Shown piece by piece: positions 49,745 to 59,402 of a stretch of 64,000 bases of DNA. The position numbers and the translations under genes are program-made. Each line of letters starts with the position of its first letter. Position 1 is the stretch's first letter. The DNA is from Flavobacterium sp. (lineage in GTDB: Bacteria > Bacteroidota > Bacteroidia > Flavobacteriales > Flavobacteriaceae). Where the stretch lies: positions 113,072-177,071 of the forward strand of contig JAHEZJ010000003.1 in the NCBI GenBank assembly GCA_023251135.1, in the 5' to 3' direction. The notes under the pieces are model-generated. The model had not been told where the DNA came from. It did not search any database and worked only from the letters and a program-made list of their open reading frames with translations.

Positions 49745-52384
49745 TTATCGGTTCAGGTAAAGTCGGCCTTGTTGTGGGCGTCTGTTGTCTTTATTAAAAT
49801 TAACAACATAAAAATAGACCCCGTTTGGCGCGATTCCGTCACCAAAACCGGCTGCTTCCGAATTTTTCCCGTCCCAATTGGGTTTGTTTTTATTTCCTTT
49901 AAACATCACATTTCCATATCTATTGAAAATTTCCAGCGTGTAATCAGGATATAAAAATTCTATATCCGGAATCCTGAAAGTATCGTTTACATTGTCTCCA
50001 TTTGGCGAAAATCCGTCCGGAATAAAAAAGGTATATTCTTGTGGATTACAATCGAATAAAGAAACGGTAACCCCCAAATAATTATCCGAGATACAATCTG
50101 TGACAGCCGAAAGATCAAAACCATAGTAGGTTACTTTGTCTTTAAGTACTGTTGTCGAAGCCAATAAGTTTCCATTATTTTCTGCATCATACCAGGCAAC
50201 TGTTGAAGAAACATTGGTTGCTTTAGACAGATCTGCAATAGTAGGATTTTTTAAGCCGCAAAAATTTTCTCCCCCCGAATTTAAAGTCGGAGCCGGTGTA
50301 TCATTTACCACCACCGAAACTAAAGTTGGTGCAGAGGTACAATTTGCAGTCGAAGTCTCTCTCACATACAATTGCTCTGATTTTAAAACATAAGTACTGG
50401 CAAGTGGCATCGTTGACGTTGCAGAACTATACCATTTGTACTGAGCTCCACGCGGAGTTAAATTTGCAATCACTGCTCTTTCCACTTTACAAAATTCTTG
50501 TGGGCTTACTGAAAGTGGAGCGTCTGGAATTGTATTTATGATAAAAGTATCCAATACATTATTTAAATTAACATCACATGATGTAATGTTGTTCTTCAAA
50601 TTACGAGCTATAATTACTGAAGCACCGGTATTTAAAAGTAATTCCTGAGGAATAACAAAAGTAGCTTTTCCGTTTGCGACTGCTAAAACAACCGTTTGTA
50701 ATACCGAAGCATTATCACCAGAAAGTGTGTAAGAGAGCGTAACGTCAGTTAAATTTCCTAATCCCGAAACATTAACCAGGACAGGCTCTCCAAAACAAAA
50801 GTTCTCAACCTGTACAACAACAGTTGTGGCATCGGGCAAAGGATTAATACCCTGATTTCCTTTCACATTGGCCACATTCGAACATTGGGGAGTCAGATTG
50901 GTAATATCTGTGATACTTGTTATCGCAATTGCTGACGACCCGCTTTTTACATTTAAACTTGCCGGAATTACAAAGTTGGCATTGCCACCGGAAACTGCAA
51001 TATTTACTGTCCTTCCGGTAACAACATTATCTCCCGTCAGATTGTAAGTAATCCTGTAAGTTCCATTAGTCAATAACAAAGCATTTGAAATCTGAACTGT
51101 CGCTGGCTGATTCTGACAGACTGGAGTGGTTGTCAATACTGCACCATCTAATCGCGGCAATGGACTAATGATTAGATCATCCGATAAATTACCGATTATA
51201 TTGGTACATAATTTTTTACCTGCTGTTGCTATAATACTGGTTACCGCAACTCTAAATGTGCCTATTTGCCTAAAATAATTAGAATTAAGCGGAAATACCA
51301 ATACCCCATTGGTAAAATTAGCCTTTACAGTCGCTGACGCAACGGTAGGTCCTGTAATATTATATTGAACTTCATATTCCCCATTCGGAATCATTTGCGG
51401 CCCTTGTGTAATTTTTGCGGTATACGATGCCGTTGCAATTTTATCTTCACAAATATCTGAATCTACTTCTATCTTCGCGCCGGTAAAATCTAATCTCTTT
51501 TCCAGTGTAATGATTACTGTTTCAACGTCATTTTGACAGATATTCTGATTCGGAACTGCAAAAACAGTATAGGTATACATGTACTCTCCCGGTCCGGATG
51601 CATCAAACAATTGCTGAAGATTAACCGAGTGGTCTCCCGGCAAAGTTATACCTGGTCCACTCCATCTTCCCCCCATATCTTCCCCGGAAAGCAGCTCGTG
51701 CAGATCAAAACTAGTATAAGGTCCGAGGTCAGTCGTGCCACATAAATCTTTATTTGATGGAGTTCCGGCTTCGGGCTTCCTTACAACCGTTACCTCCACT
51801 GCAGAAGTAAGTGGTGCCGTTTCACATTCCAGTACAGGCGGTACGGTATAAGTAAAATTGTAAGTTGTCTTCACTTGTACCTTTGGTACCGTAAATGTAG
51901 ATCTTACAATCTGACCGGCGCTATCCCTCCATATTCCGTTGGAATGCGGCCCCATAACTGCACTATTAAATACGGTAAAAAGATTATACTCCCCTCTGTC
52001 ATTACAGATTGTAGCTTCAGTTCCAATTCCGGAATATGCTCCAATAATTAAAGTTACGGTTGCTTTATTAACAGTACATCCTGCTGCTGTTACAGTATAA
52101 GTGTATTGGTAAGTCCCCCCACTTGAAATAAGCTGTGCATTTAACATTCCTGTAGCGGGATCCAGACCTCTAAAATTATTAGTATCTGTCCAGGTACCTC
52201 CCGAAGTTGGTGTCCCGCCCAATAGTGCAAATAAAGAAATCGACTGATTAACCGGATTCTCGATATCACAAATTATTTTTTGAGCATCGGTACCCGCACA
52301 TTGTGCCTGAATTTTTGGAGTCCAAACCAAAAAGACGATTAAAAACGATACAAACTGCAAGAAATTAGTGTATTTTTTTACCAT
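49745..52384 (-). CDS. Large secreted protein with type B T9SS sorting domain
   Basis: 879 residues. N-terminal hydrophobic signal (FLIVFLVWTPKIQAQ). Most of the protein consists of repeated extracellular beta domains with regular cysteines, of the kind GGTWTDTNNF and GGRWSGPGI. The C-terminal ~90 residues are the gliding-motility-associated sorting domain: FFIPDGFSPNGDNVNDTF, YTLEIFNRYGNVMFKG, WDGK, and NGVYFYVVNF. Type B domains send cargo through T9SS with the help of the adjacent SprF-like protein. An adhesin or surface filament role is inferred. Confidence 0.93.
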   Translation of the reverse strand: MVKKYTNFLQFVSFLIVFLVWTPKIQAQCAGTDAQKIICDIENPVNQSISLFALLGGTPTSGGTWTDTNNFRGLDPATGMLNAQLISSGGTYQYTYTVTAAGCTVNKATVTLIIGAYSGIGTEATICNDRGEYNLFTVFNSAVMGPHSNGIWRDSAGQIVRSTFTVPKVQVKTTYNFTYTVPPVLECETAPLTSAVEVTVVRKPEAGTPSNKDLCGTTDLGPYTSFDLHELLSGEDMGGRWSGPGITLPGDHSVNLQQLFDASGPGEYMYTYTVFAVPNQNICQNDVETVIITLEKRLDFTGAKIEVDSDICEDKIATASYTAKITQGPQMIPNGEYEVQYNITGPTVASATVKANFTNGVLVFPLNSNYFRQIGTFRVAVTSIIATAGKKLCTNIIGNLSDDLIISPLPRLDGAVLTTTPVCQNQPATVQISNALLLTNGTYRITYNLTGDNVVTGRTVNIAVSGGNANFVIPASLNVKSGSSAIAITSITDITNLTPQCSNVANVKGNQGINPLPDATTVVVQVENFCFGEPVLVNVSGLGNLTDVTLSYTLSGDNASVLQTVVLAVANGKATFVIPQELLLNTGASVIIARNLKNNITSCDVNLNNVLDTFIINTIPDAPLSVSPQEFCKVERAVIANLTPRGAQYKWYSSATSTMPLASTYVLKSEQLYVRETSTANCTSAPTLVSVVVNDTPAPTLNSGGENFCGLKNPTIADLSKATNVSSTVAWYDAENNGNLLASTTVLKDKVTYYGFDLSAVTDCISDNYLGVTVSLFDCNPQEYTFFIPDGFSPNGDNVNDTFRIPDIEFLYPDYTLEIFNRYGNVMFKGNKNKPNWDGKNSEAAGFGDGIAPNGVYFYVVNFNKDNRRPQQGRLYLNR

Positions 52385-52533
52385 AGACTCCCAATTATAT
52401 TTTCTACAAACATAACAAAATAATAATGTTTATTAGACACTTGAAGTCTGCTTTAATAATTAAATCTTTACAAAATACACCCAAGCTAAAAATGACTATT
52501 CTTGTTTTACTAAAATTTAGGATTTACCTCTTT

Positions 52534-53859
52534 TTACAATTCATCTTCCAGTTTAAATTTGAATTTTAAAAGCAGGCTGTTTCTTTCTACTTCTAACTCC
52601 ACCCACACATCTTCTTCAGACTTTAAAAGTAAATTTATCTGCTGCAAAGTGTATTTATAGGGAAGCGTGTGATTGATTCGGACAATGACATCTCCTACTT
52701 TCAATCCGCATCGTTCTGCAGCTGATTTTTTGCGAATGTTTACAATTTCGTAAACCGGTTTTAATGAAAATTTATATCGGAAGTCATCATTTTTCTTATT
52801 GGTATACCCCGCATCTTCTATTGAAGAAATAACTTTTACGGTTTCCAGATGAACGGTTTCCTGAACCCATTGAAGTCCATTGTGCTGAACTGTTATACCG
52901 CTTTTATTGTAGGTAAAGGGTTCTGAAAATTTACTGTTTTTTTTAAGGTACATCGTTTTACCGGCATAGTCCATTACCAGTGTAAATCGTTTTAAAATTT
53001 CACCGCCAACAGAGCCTATACGATCGGGTACCATTTTTACATTTCGAACCGAACTTGAATCGGGAAAAGCGACAATCGGATGTTTGAAATCAAACTCATC
53101 TATAGAAAACTTCTCGATTTTGGCTCGATGTCCCTCTATATCACCACTAAAACCTTTTCCTAAAAAGTCAGGAAAATTCTTTTTAGGAAGCTTAATTTTA
53201 TTGTTCTGAAAAATCCAGAAAGCATCACTGTTACCAATATCAATCAGCATTTTTGCCGGTATAGTAACACTGTCAACAAGAGCGGTAGAATAAAGATAGG
53301 GTTTCGCTCTTTCAACGGTAATTGGAACGGCTTTAAATTTCTTATTGAGTTTTTTACGGAGTTCTTCATTGTTTTGGTGAACGTAGACCTTCTTTTTTTG
53401 ATAATTGATTTCCACCAGATTGTTCCTGAAAAATTTATATCCAATAATACCGTTCACCGGAATTCCGATATGCGATGACAAATTAAAAGTTTGATCCAAA
53501 ATCACATACAACAAATGATTATTGGATTTCAAACCATGGCTTTCGAGTATATTATTGGTCGATTTTAAACCTTCTATTTCTTCTTCACTTCCTAAACCTC
53601 TCAATTTAATCTTCTGAACATTTTTAAAACTAACTTCCTGCCTTTCTTCCATGCTAAACAAAATGGTTTCTTCCACACCGGAATCCAGCAAGAAATTTAG
53701 TTCTACTCCGTTTACTTTTATCGGAATAAAAACCAGATTATTAATTAATTTGAAAGGTATAGTAACCTTTGAAGCGTGGTTTTCGATTTGGAAATCTTCT
53801 TGTGCGTGAAGTGCAAAAGCTGTCAAAAGCCCAAAAAACAACATGAAATGTTTTTTCAT
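52534..53859 (-). CDS. Retropepsin-like aspartyl protease with PDZ domain
   Basis: 441 residues with a signal peptide ending LHAQ. Two pepsin-type half motifs: LNFLLDSGVEETI (catalytic DSG) and KMLIDIGNSDAFW (DIG) about 150 residues later. A C-terminal PDZ domain has AERCGLKVGDVIVRIN. This is the aspartyl_protease_2/PDZ arrangement common in Bacteroidota periplasmic proteins. It presumably cleaves exported peptides. The second Asp has G-N in place of the usual G-(S/T), so activity is likely but not assured. Confidence 0.88.
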   Translation of the reverse strand: MKKHFMLFFGLLTAFALHAQEDFQIENHASKVTIPFKLINNLVFIPIKVNGVELNFLLDSGVEETILFSMEERQEVSFKNVQKIKLRGLGSEEEIEGLKSTNNILESHGLKSNNHLLYVILDQTFNLSSHIGIPVNGIIGYKFFRNNLVEINYQKKKVYVHQNNEELRKKLNKKFKAVPITVERAKPYLYSTALVDSVTIPAKMLIDIGNSDAFWIFQNNKIKLPKKNFPDFLGKGFSGDIEGHRAKIEKFSIDEFDFKHPIVAFPDSSSVRNVKMVPDRIGSVGGEILKRFTLVMDYAGKTMYLKKNSKFSEPFTYNKSGITVQHNGLQWVQETVHLETVKVISSIEDAGYTNKKNDDFRYKFSLKPVYEIVNIRKKSAAERCGLKVGDVIVRINHTLPYKYTLQQINLLLKSEEDVWVELEVERNSLLLKFKFKLEDEL

Positions 53860-53981
53860 TGATAAAATTTTAAGATAAAATTACTAAAAATATCGATAAT
53901 TACTACAAATTAATAAGTACCCGTAATGTTTACGTTAAATTCGAAAAAAAAATGCAAATTTGCACTTCAATAAGAAAACTC

Positions 53982-55178
53982 ATGCCAACAATTTCTCACA
54001 AAGGCAGAAACATGCCCGAATCACCGATACGTAAACTAGCTCCTTATGCAGACCTTGCAAAGCAAAAAGGAAAGAAAGTGTATCATTTAAACATTGGTCA
54101 ACCGGATATCAAGACACCCGAAGTGGCCATCGAGGCGGTAAAAAACATTGATTTAACTCTTATAGAATACAGTCCGTCAGCCGGATATGAAAGTTATAGA
54201 AAAAAATTAGCTCAATTTTACCAGCGCCAAAACGTAAATGTAAACTCAGAAGACATCATTGTAACCACTGGTGGCTCTGAAGCCTTATTATTTGCGCTGG
54301 CCACGATTACGGATCCGGGAGATGAAATCATCATCCCTGAGCCTTTTTATGCTAATTACCATGCTTTTGCATCTTCAACAAGTGCGACAGTAATTCCCGT
54401 AATTTCAACCATCGAAAGTGCCTTTGCTTTACCAAGCATTGATACGGTCGAGCAATTGATTACGCCAAAAACAAAGGCCATATTAATCTGCAACCCGGGA
54501 AATCCAACAGGATATTTATACTCTGAAGAAGAAATCAGACAGCTGGCAGGCTTAATCAAAAAACATGATTTATACCTGATTGCGGACGAAGTGTATCGTG
54601 AATTTTTGTACGATGGAGACGATAAACATTTTTCGGTAATGAATCTCGAAGAGGTTCAGCAAAATGTAATTATGGTCGATTCGGTTTCTAAACGTTACAG
54701 TATGTGTGGTGCCCGAATTGGATGTCTGGTAACCAAAAATAAAGAAGTCCTGGCAACCGTAATGAAGTTTGCGCAGGCACGTTTGAGTCCGCCAACAATT
54801 GAACAAATTGCCTGCGAAGCTGCAATAGATACTCCGCAAAGTTATTTTGACGAGGTTATTACCGAATACAAAGGACGCCGTGACACTTTGATTGCTGAAT
54901 TAAACAAAATCGAAGGTGTAATTGTAACGAAACCAAAGGGAGCTTTTTACTGCATCGCACAATTGCCTATTGACAATTCTGAAGATTTTGCACAATGGCT
55001 TTTAGAAAGTTACGATCTTAATGGCGAAACTGTTATGGTGGCTCCCGCGGCCGGATTTTACTCGACTCCGGGAATGGGGCTCAATCAGGTAAGAATTGCC
55101 TATGTTTTAAATAAAAAAGATTTAATTACTGCTGTAAACATTTTAAAAGAGGCTCTTTTGGTTTACAACAAGAAATAA
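53982..55178 (+). CDS. Class I/II PLP aminotransferase (aspartate-type)
   Basis: 398 residues from the ATG at 53982. An upstream ATG at 53952 overlaps a probable promoter (an AAATTTGCAC stretch) and is not favoured. The PLP-binding lysine is in VDSVSKRYSMCGARIG. CNPGNPTGYLYS and ADEVYREFLYDG are the substrate and cofactor motifs (Asn, Asp, Tyr), and GQPDIKTPEVA is the N-terminal loop. Transfers amino groups between an amino acid such as aspartate and 2-oxoglutarate. Exact substrate range uncertain. Followed by a near-perfect terminator. Confidence 0.93.
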   Translation: MPTISHKGRNMPESPIRKLAPYADLAKQKGKKVYHLNIGQPDIKTPEVAIEAVKNIDLTLIEYSPSAGYESYRKKLAQFYQRQNVNVNSEDIIVTTGGSEALLFALATITDPGDEIIIPEPFYANYHAFASSTSATVIPVISTIESAFALPSIDTVEQLITPKTKAILICNPGNPTGYLYSEEEIRQLAGLIKKHDLYLIADEVYREFLYDGDDKHFSVMNLEEVQQNVIMVDSVSKRYSMCGARIGCLVTKNKEVLATVMKFAQARLSPPTIEQIACEAAIDTPQSYFDEVITEYKGRRDTLIAELNKIEGVIVTKPKGAFYCIAQLPIDNSEDFAQWLLESYDLNGETVMVAPAAGFYSTPGMGLNQVRIAYVLNKKDLITAVNILKEALLVYNKK

Positions 55179-55200
55179 TAATACAAAACCAAAACTTTCA

Positions 55201-55233
55201 AAAGACAATAACAGCCTGTGTTATTGTCTTTTG
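55201..55233 (+). terminator. Perfect 14-bp hairpin terminator
   Basis: AAAAGACAATAACA and TGTTATTGTCTTTT with loop GCCTG, 22 bases after the aminotransferase stop codon. Confidence 0.9.
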
Positions 55234-55380
55234 CATTTTAAAGAAACCACATTTTGGAAACAATTTAAATTATATACCAAAAGGAGTGATTAAATAGTAA
55301 AAACCATAGAAAAGATTTCCTATTTATTAATTATCTTTACCGCCTTAAAAAGAAATACCCATACTAATAGTAAGTTTTTA

Positions 55381-56052
55381 ATGATAAATAACGAAGATTT
55401 TTTAGACGAAATAGGAGACAATCATTTTAGCAGTAATGCAAAAAACCCTGTAAGACAGGACGCTTTTGACTTAAGTGATGATGAAAAAATAGAAAAGATA
55501 AAAAAAGATGTTGAAAACATCCTCCAAACTCTGGGAATGGACTTGACAGATGACAGCATAAAAGGTACTCCAAACCGAGTAGCAAAAATGTTTGTAAAAG
55601 AGATTTTTGGAGGTCTTAACCCTTCAAGACAGCCAAAAGCTTCTACTTTTGACAATAATTACAAATACGGTGAAATGCTGGTAGAGAAAAACATTACGGT
55701 TTATTCTACCTGTGAGCACCATTTATTGCCAATTATCGGAAGAGCGCATGTGGCTTATATTTCTAACGGAAGAGTTATTGGTTTATCCAAAATGAACCGT
55801 ATCGTAGAATACTACGCTAAAAGACCTCAGGTTCAGGAGCGTTTAACCATGCAAATTGTTCAGGAATTACAAAAAGCACTTGGAACCGAAGACGTAGCCT
55901 GCGTTATCGACGCCAAACACCTTTGTGTAAACTCAAGAGGAATCAAAGATATCGAAAGCAGTACCGTAACTTCTGAATTTGGTGGTAGATTTAAAGATCC
56001 GCAAACTAAAAGAGAACTTTTAGACTATATTAAATTAGATACGCAATTTTAG
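55381..56052 (+). CDS. folE: GTP cyclohydrolase I
   Basis: Converts GTP to dihydroneopterin triphosphate, the first step of folate (and tetrahydrobiopterin) synthesis. 223 residues. Zinc site and active site in STCEHHLLPIIGRAHVAY (Cys-Glu-His-His) and AKHLCVNSRGI (second Cys). KMNRIVEYYAKRPQVQERLT is the subunit-contact helix. The N-terminal ~40 residues are an acidic extension typical of Bacteroidota FolE. Cytoplasmic homodecamer by family. Confidence 0.97.
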   Translation: MINNEDFLDEIGDNHFSSNAKNPVRQDAFDLSDDEKIEKIKKDVENILQTLGMDLTDDSIKGTPNRVAKMFVKEIFGGLNPSRQPKASTFDNNYKYGEMLVEKNITVYSTCEHHLLPIIGRAHVAYISNGRVIGLSKMNRIVEYYAKRPQVQERLTMQIVQELQKALGTEDVACVIDAKHLCVNSRGIKDIESSTVTSEFGGRFKDPQTKRELLDYIKLDTQF

Positions 56053-56098
56053 TTGAACCGGTAAATCGTTAATTTGTTTAATTGCTTGACCCTGGTCT

Positions 56099-56106
56099 TA
56101 CATTTG
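56099..56106 (+). promoter_or_regulatory. -7 element for the four-helix-bundle gene
   Basis: TACATTTG, 33 bases upstream of the ATG at 56140, with a TTG 22 bases further upstream (56074-56076). It lies after the ATG at 56074 and so decides the start of the next gene. Confidence 0.6.
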
Positions 56107-56139
56107 CGATTCAAAAAATCAACAATTAAACAGAAAATA

Positions 56140-56505
56140 ATGTACGTTTTTTCATTTGAAAAGTTAGAAGTTTGGCAAAACGCCAGAGGATTAATTTTGG
56201 ATATTTATAAATTAACTGGTAAATTTCCATCAAATGAACTATTCGGAATAACTTCTCAAATAAAGAGAAGCTCTTCTTCAATTGCGACAAATATTGCAGA
56301 AGGAACTTCGAGAAATTCGAATAAAGACAAAGCTCATTTCCTGACGATTTCATACGCATCGGCAATGGAAACTTTAAACCATCTGATCATTGCAAAAGAT
56401 TTAAATTACATATCTGACATTGATTACATCGAATCACGTGAGAAAATTGAAAAAATTTGCAATCAGATAAACAGCTTAAAAAAGTATTATCTTTCCAAAG
56501 AATAA
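56140..56505 (+). CDS. Four-helix-bundle (23S rRNA IVS-type) protein
   Basis: 121 residues from the ATG at 56140, giving the standard MYVFSFEKLEVWQNARGLIL start. The longer start at 56074 lies upstream of the promoter. SQIKRSSSSIATNIAEGTSR is the family hallmark, and the remaining helices match the four-helix-bundle proteins first seen inside 23S rRNA intervening sequences, now known as pentameric bundles of unknown function. Here it is free-standing between folE and cysS, flanked on both sides by inverted copies of the GATTAAAC repeat, which suggests it was inserted. Confidence 0.93.
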   Translation: MYVFSFEKLEVWQNARGLILDIYKLTGKFPSNELFGITSQIKRSSSSIATNIAEGTSRNSNKDKAHFLTISYASAMETLNHLIIAKDLNYISDIDYIESREKIEKICNQINSLKKYYLSKE

Positions 56506-56520
56506 GACTTAAGTAATTAC

Positions 56521-56605
56521 AAAACGTTTACACGATTAAACAAGCAACAAATAAACGATTACAATAAAAAATAAACGGTTAAACAAATAAACGATTAAAC
56601 AACAA
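56521..56605 (+). repeat. CGATTAAAC repeat cluster before cysS
   Basis: Units CGATTAAACAAGC, AACGATTAC, AACGGTTAAACAAATAA and ACGATTAAACAACAA lie directly before the cysS start codon. The inverted form (TAAATCGTTAATTTGTTTAA) stands at about 56062-56082 on the other side of the four-helix-bundle gene. Confidence 0.7.
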
Positions 56606-56609
56606 ACAA

Positions 56610-58088
56610 ATGCCTTTATACACAGCTCAACATCTAAAAATATACAATTCACTTTCGGGTGAAAAAGAAAATTTCAACCCTATACATGAAGGAAACGTTG
56701 GAATGTATGTTTGCGGACCTACGGTTTATAGCAATGTACACTTAGGAAATGTTAGAACTTTCATGTCTTTTGATGTGATATTCAGGTATTTTTTGCACCT
56801 TGATTACAAAGTGCGATACGTGCGTAACATTACTGATGTTGGACATATTGTAGACGACGTTGACGAAGGCGAAGACAAAATTGCCAAGAAAGCACGATTG
56901 GAACAATTAGAACCAATGGAAGTGGTGCAGCGTTATACGGTAGATTTTCACGATATTCTGAAATCGTTTAACTTTTTACCGCCTAGTATCGAACCAACTG
57001 CTACGGGACACATTATCGAGCAAATCGAAATCGTCAAGAAAATCATTGCGACCGGAATTGGTTATGAAGCCAACGGATCAGTTTATTTTGACGTAGTAAA
57101 ATATAACGAAACCAACAATTACGGAGTTTTAAGCGGCCGAAATATCGAAGATATGTTAGCCAACACCCGTGATCTTGATGGACAATCGGACAAAAGAAAC
57201 CCACAGGATTTTGCGCTTTGGAAAAAGGCAGAACCCCAACATATTATGAGATGGCCTTCACCGTGGAGTGATGGTTTTCCGGGCTGGCACTTAGAATGTA
57301 CAGCCATGAGTACCAAATATCTGGGCAACCATTTTGACATTCACGGAGGTGGAATGGATTTGAAATTCCCACACCATGAGTGTGAAATTGCTCAAAACGA
57401 AGCTTGTACAGGTCAGTCTCCGGTAAACTACTGGATGCACGCCAACATGCTGACTTTGAACGGAAAGAAAATGGCAAAATCAACCGGAAATAACATTTTA
57501 CCGGGAGAGATTTTAAGCGGAGACAATGCCTTTTTAAGCAAAGCTTTTTCGGCATCAGTGACTCGTTTCTTTATGTTGCAGGCGCATTACAGAAGTATTT
57601 TAGATTTTTCTGATGATGCTATTGTGGCTGCTGAAAAAGGATATAAAAGATTAATGGAAGCCGTAGATGCTTTACCGTCTCTTACAGCAGACGCAACAAG
57701 CTCTATCGACATTGCATCATGGAAACAATTGTGCTACGATGCGATGAATGACGATTTTAATACGCCAATCCTGATTGCGCAATTATTTGAAGCGGTTCGT
57801 TACATCAATTTATTAAAAGAGAAAAAAGAAACCCTGTCGGCTGAAGACTTAAACACTTTCACAACCACAATTAATGCTTTTGTTTTTGATGTTTTAGGTT
57901 TGACCAGTGACAAGGCTGCAGACGGAAATACCGATAAATTAGCAGGAACAGTCAATATGCTTATCGGAATGAGGAATCAGGCCAGAGCCGATAAAGACTT
58001 TGCTCTTTCAGATCAGATTCGCGATCAGTTGATTACCCTGGGCATTCAGTTGAAAGACGGAAAAGAAGGAACAAGTTTCTCGATATAA
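56610..58088 (+). CDS. cysS: Cysteine--tRNA ligase
   Basis: 492 residues, charging tRNA-Cys. The HIGH-like motif is VHLGNVRTF after [11 protein letters not shown], with the zinc Cys in CGPTVY. The further zinc ligands are in WHLECTAMS and [11 protein letters not shown]. The KMSKS equivalent is KKMAKSTGN. The C-terminal helical DALR-like domain closes with [14 protein letters not shown]. Its leader is made of CGATTAAAC repeats. yidD and lgt follow on the same strand. Confidence 0.98.
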   Translation: MPLYTAQHLKIYNSLSGEKENFNPIHEGNVGMYVCGPTVYSNVHLGNVRTFMSFDVIFRYFLHLDYKVRYVRNITDVGHIVDDVDEGEDKIAKKARLEQLEPMEVVQRYTVDFHDILKSFNFLPPSIEPTATGHIIEQIEIVKKIIATGIGYEANGSVYFDVVKYNETNNYGVLSGRNIEDMLANTRDLDGQSDKRNPQDFALWKKAEPQHIMRWPSPWSDGFPGWHLECTAMSTKYLGNHFDIHGGGMDLKFPHHECEIAQNEACTGQSPVNYWMHANMLTLNGKKMAKSTGNNILPGEILSGDNAFLSKAFSASVTRFFMLQAHYRSILDFSDDAIVAAEKGYKRLMEAVDALPSLTADATSSIDIASWKQLCYDAMNDDFNTPILIAQLFEAVRYINLLKEKKETLSAEDLNTFTTTINAFVFDVLGLTSDKAADGNTDKLAGTVNMLIGMRNQARADKDFALSDQIRDQLITLGIQLKDGKEGTSFSI

Positions 58089-58110
58089 CATAATCACTCT
58101 CTAATAAACC

Positions 58111-58350
58111 ATGAAAGTAATTACTCCATTTGTTTTATTAGTCCGCTTTTATCAATCTGCAATATCGCCTTTTACTCCGGCGAGTTGCAGATTTGAACCA
58201 ACGTGCTCTACTTATATGATTCAAGCCCTGCAAACACATGGCTTGTTTTATGGTGGATACCTCGGTATGAAAAGAATCCTAAGCTGTCACCCTTGGGGAA
58301 GAACCGGTTACGATCCCGTTCCGGAGAAAAAATGTTCACATAAACATTAA
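58111..58350 (+). CDS. yidD: Membrane protein insertion efficiency factor
   Basis: 79 residues. [30 protein letters not shown] and RILSCHPWG are the three YidD signature blocks. The N-terminal amphipathic helix binds the inner membrane near YidC and helps inner-membrane protein insertion. It is usually next to rnpA/yidC; here it lies 22 bases after cysS, an arrangement seen in Flavobacteria. All conserved Cys are present. Confidence 0.96.
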   Translation: MKVITPFVLLVRFYQSAISPFTPASCRFEPTCSTYMIQALQTHGLFYGGYLGMKRILSCHPWGRTGYDPVPEKKCSHKH

Positions 58351-58415
58351 CTTTTTATAAAGTAGAACTCCATTTTTAATATTTATTTTTACCAAATACT
58401 CAAAAACAACAATAC

Positions 58416-59348
58416 ATGACACAGCCCTTAAATATTGTTTGGAATCCTTCAGAAGGAATCGATTTAGGTTTTTTTATGATTCGCTACTACAGCTTAATGT
58501 TTGTAATTGCCTTCGGTTTAGGATGGTTTTTAATGAAAAAAATCTTCGAACGCGAAAACGAATCTATTGACAAACTGGATTCTTTATTTGTCTGGACGGT
58601 TCTGGCAACTTTAATAGGCGCCCGTTTAGGACATGTTTTATTTTACGATTGGGAATATTTTAGAAATCACTTACTTGAGATATTTTTACCCGTTAGATTT
58701 GAACCAAAATTCGAATTTACCGGCTTTCAGGGATTAGCCAGCCATGGTGCTGCTATTGCCATTATTGTTGCAATGTATTATTACAGCAAAATGATCCTCA
58801 AACGTCCTTTATTATGGATTTTGGACCGTGTCGTAATTCCGGTTGCCAGTGGGGCTATTTTTGTTCGTTTAGGAAATTTCTTCAATTCTGAAATTATCGG
58901 ACACGAAACGACTTCTGCTTTCGGAATTCGTTTTTTACACGATCAATTCAGCAAAAACGAAGCGGTAAATGCTACGCAAATAGCAGATCCAAAAGCGGCT
59001 TATACTGCTATTGCTACCGATCCTAAATTTGCCGACTTACTGGCTCAGGTTCCGGCAAAACACCCAACACAATTGTATGAAGCAATTTCATATGTATTTG
59101 TTTTTGCTGTTTTGTTTTTCTTATACTGGAAAACGAATGCCAGACTGAAATCAGGATTATTGTTCGGACTGTTCCTGGTTCTTTTATTTGCAGTACGTTT
59201 TGTCGTTGAATTTGTAAAAGAAAGTCAGGGTGGATTTGAGAACGAATTAGGTCTTTTCTCCACCGGACAATGGCTGAGCATTCCGTTTATCATTATTGGT
59301 CTTTTCTTTATTATAAGAGCACAAAGAAACCCTTTAGCGGAATCTTAA
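58416..59348 (+). CDS. lgt: Prolipoprotein diacylglyceryl transferase
   Basis: Adds diacylglycerol from phosphatidylglycerol to the lipobox cysteine, the first step of lipoprotein maturation. It would serve the many lipoproteins encoded in this window. 310 residues, seven hydrophobic helices, inner membrane. GARLGHVLFYD (Arg and His) and RLGNFFNSEIIGHET contain the conserved catalytic region, and HPTQLYEA is a further family block. The loop between helices is longer than in E. coli (FSKNEAVNATQIADPKAAYT), typical of Bacteroidota. Terminated at 59366. Confidence 0.97.
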   Translation: MTQPLNIVWNPSEGIDLGFFMIRYYSLMFVIAFGLGWFLMKKIFERENESIDKLDSLFVWTVLATLIGARLGHVLFYDWEYFRNHLLEIFLPVRFEPKFEFTGFQGLASHGAAIAIIVAMYYYSKMILKRPLLWILDRVVIPVASGAIFVRLGNFFNSEIIGHETTSAFGIRFLHDQFSKNEAVNATQIADPKAAYTAIATDPKFADLLAQVPAKHPTQLYEAISYVFVFAVLFFLYWKTNARLKSGLLFGLFLVLLFAVRFVVEFVKESQGGFENELGLFSTGQWLSIPFIIIGLFFIIRAQRNPLAES

Positions 59349-59365
59349 TAACAATACAAAAACAG

Positions 59366-59400
59366 AAAAACGCCCGATATGTCCAATATCGGGCGTTTTT
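59366..59400. terminator. Bidirectional terminator between lgt and PagL-like gene
   Basis: AAAAACGCCCGATAT and ATATCGGGCGTTTTT, perfect 15-bp arms with loop GTCCA, between convergent stop codons. Confidence 0.95.
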
Positions 59401-59402
59401 TT

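Noticed and set aside
56074-56139. Longer start for the four-helix-bundle protein
   Set aside because: It lies upstream of the TACATTTG element, and family members start at MxxFxFExLEVW.
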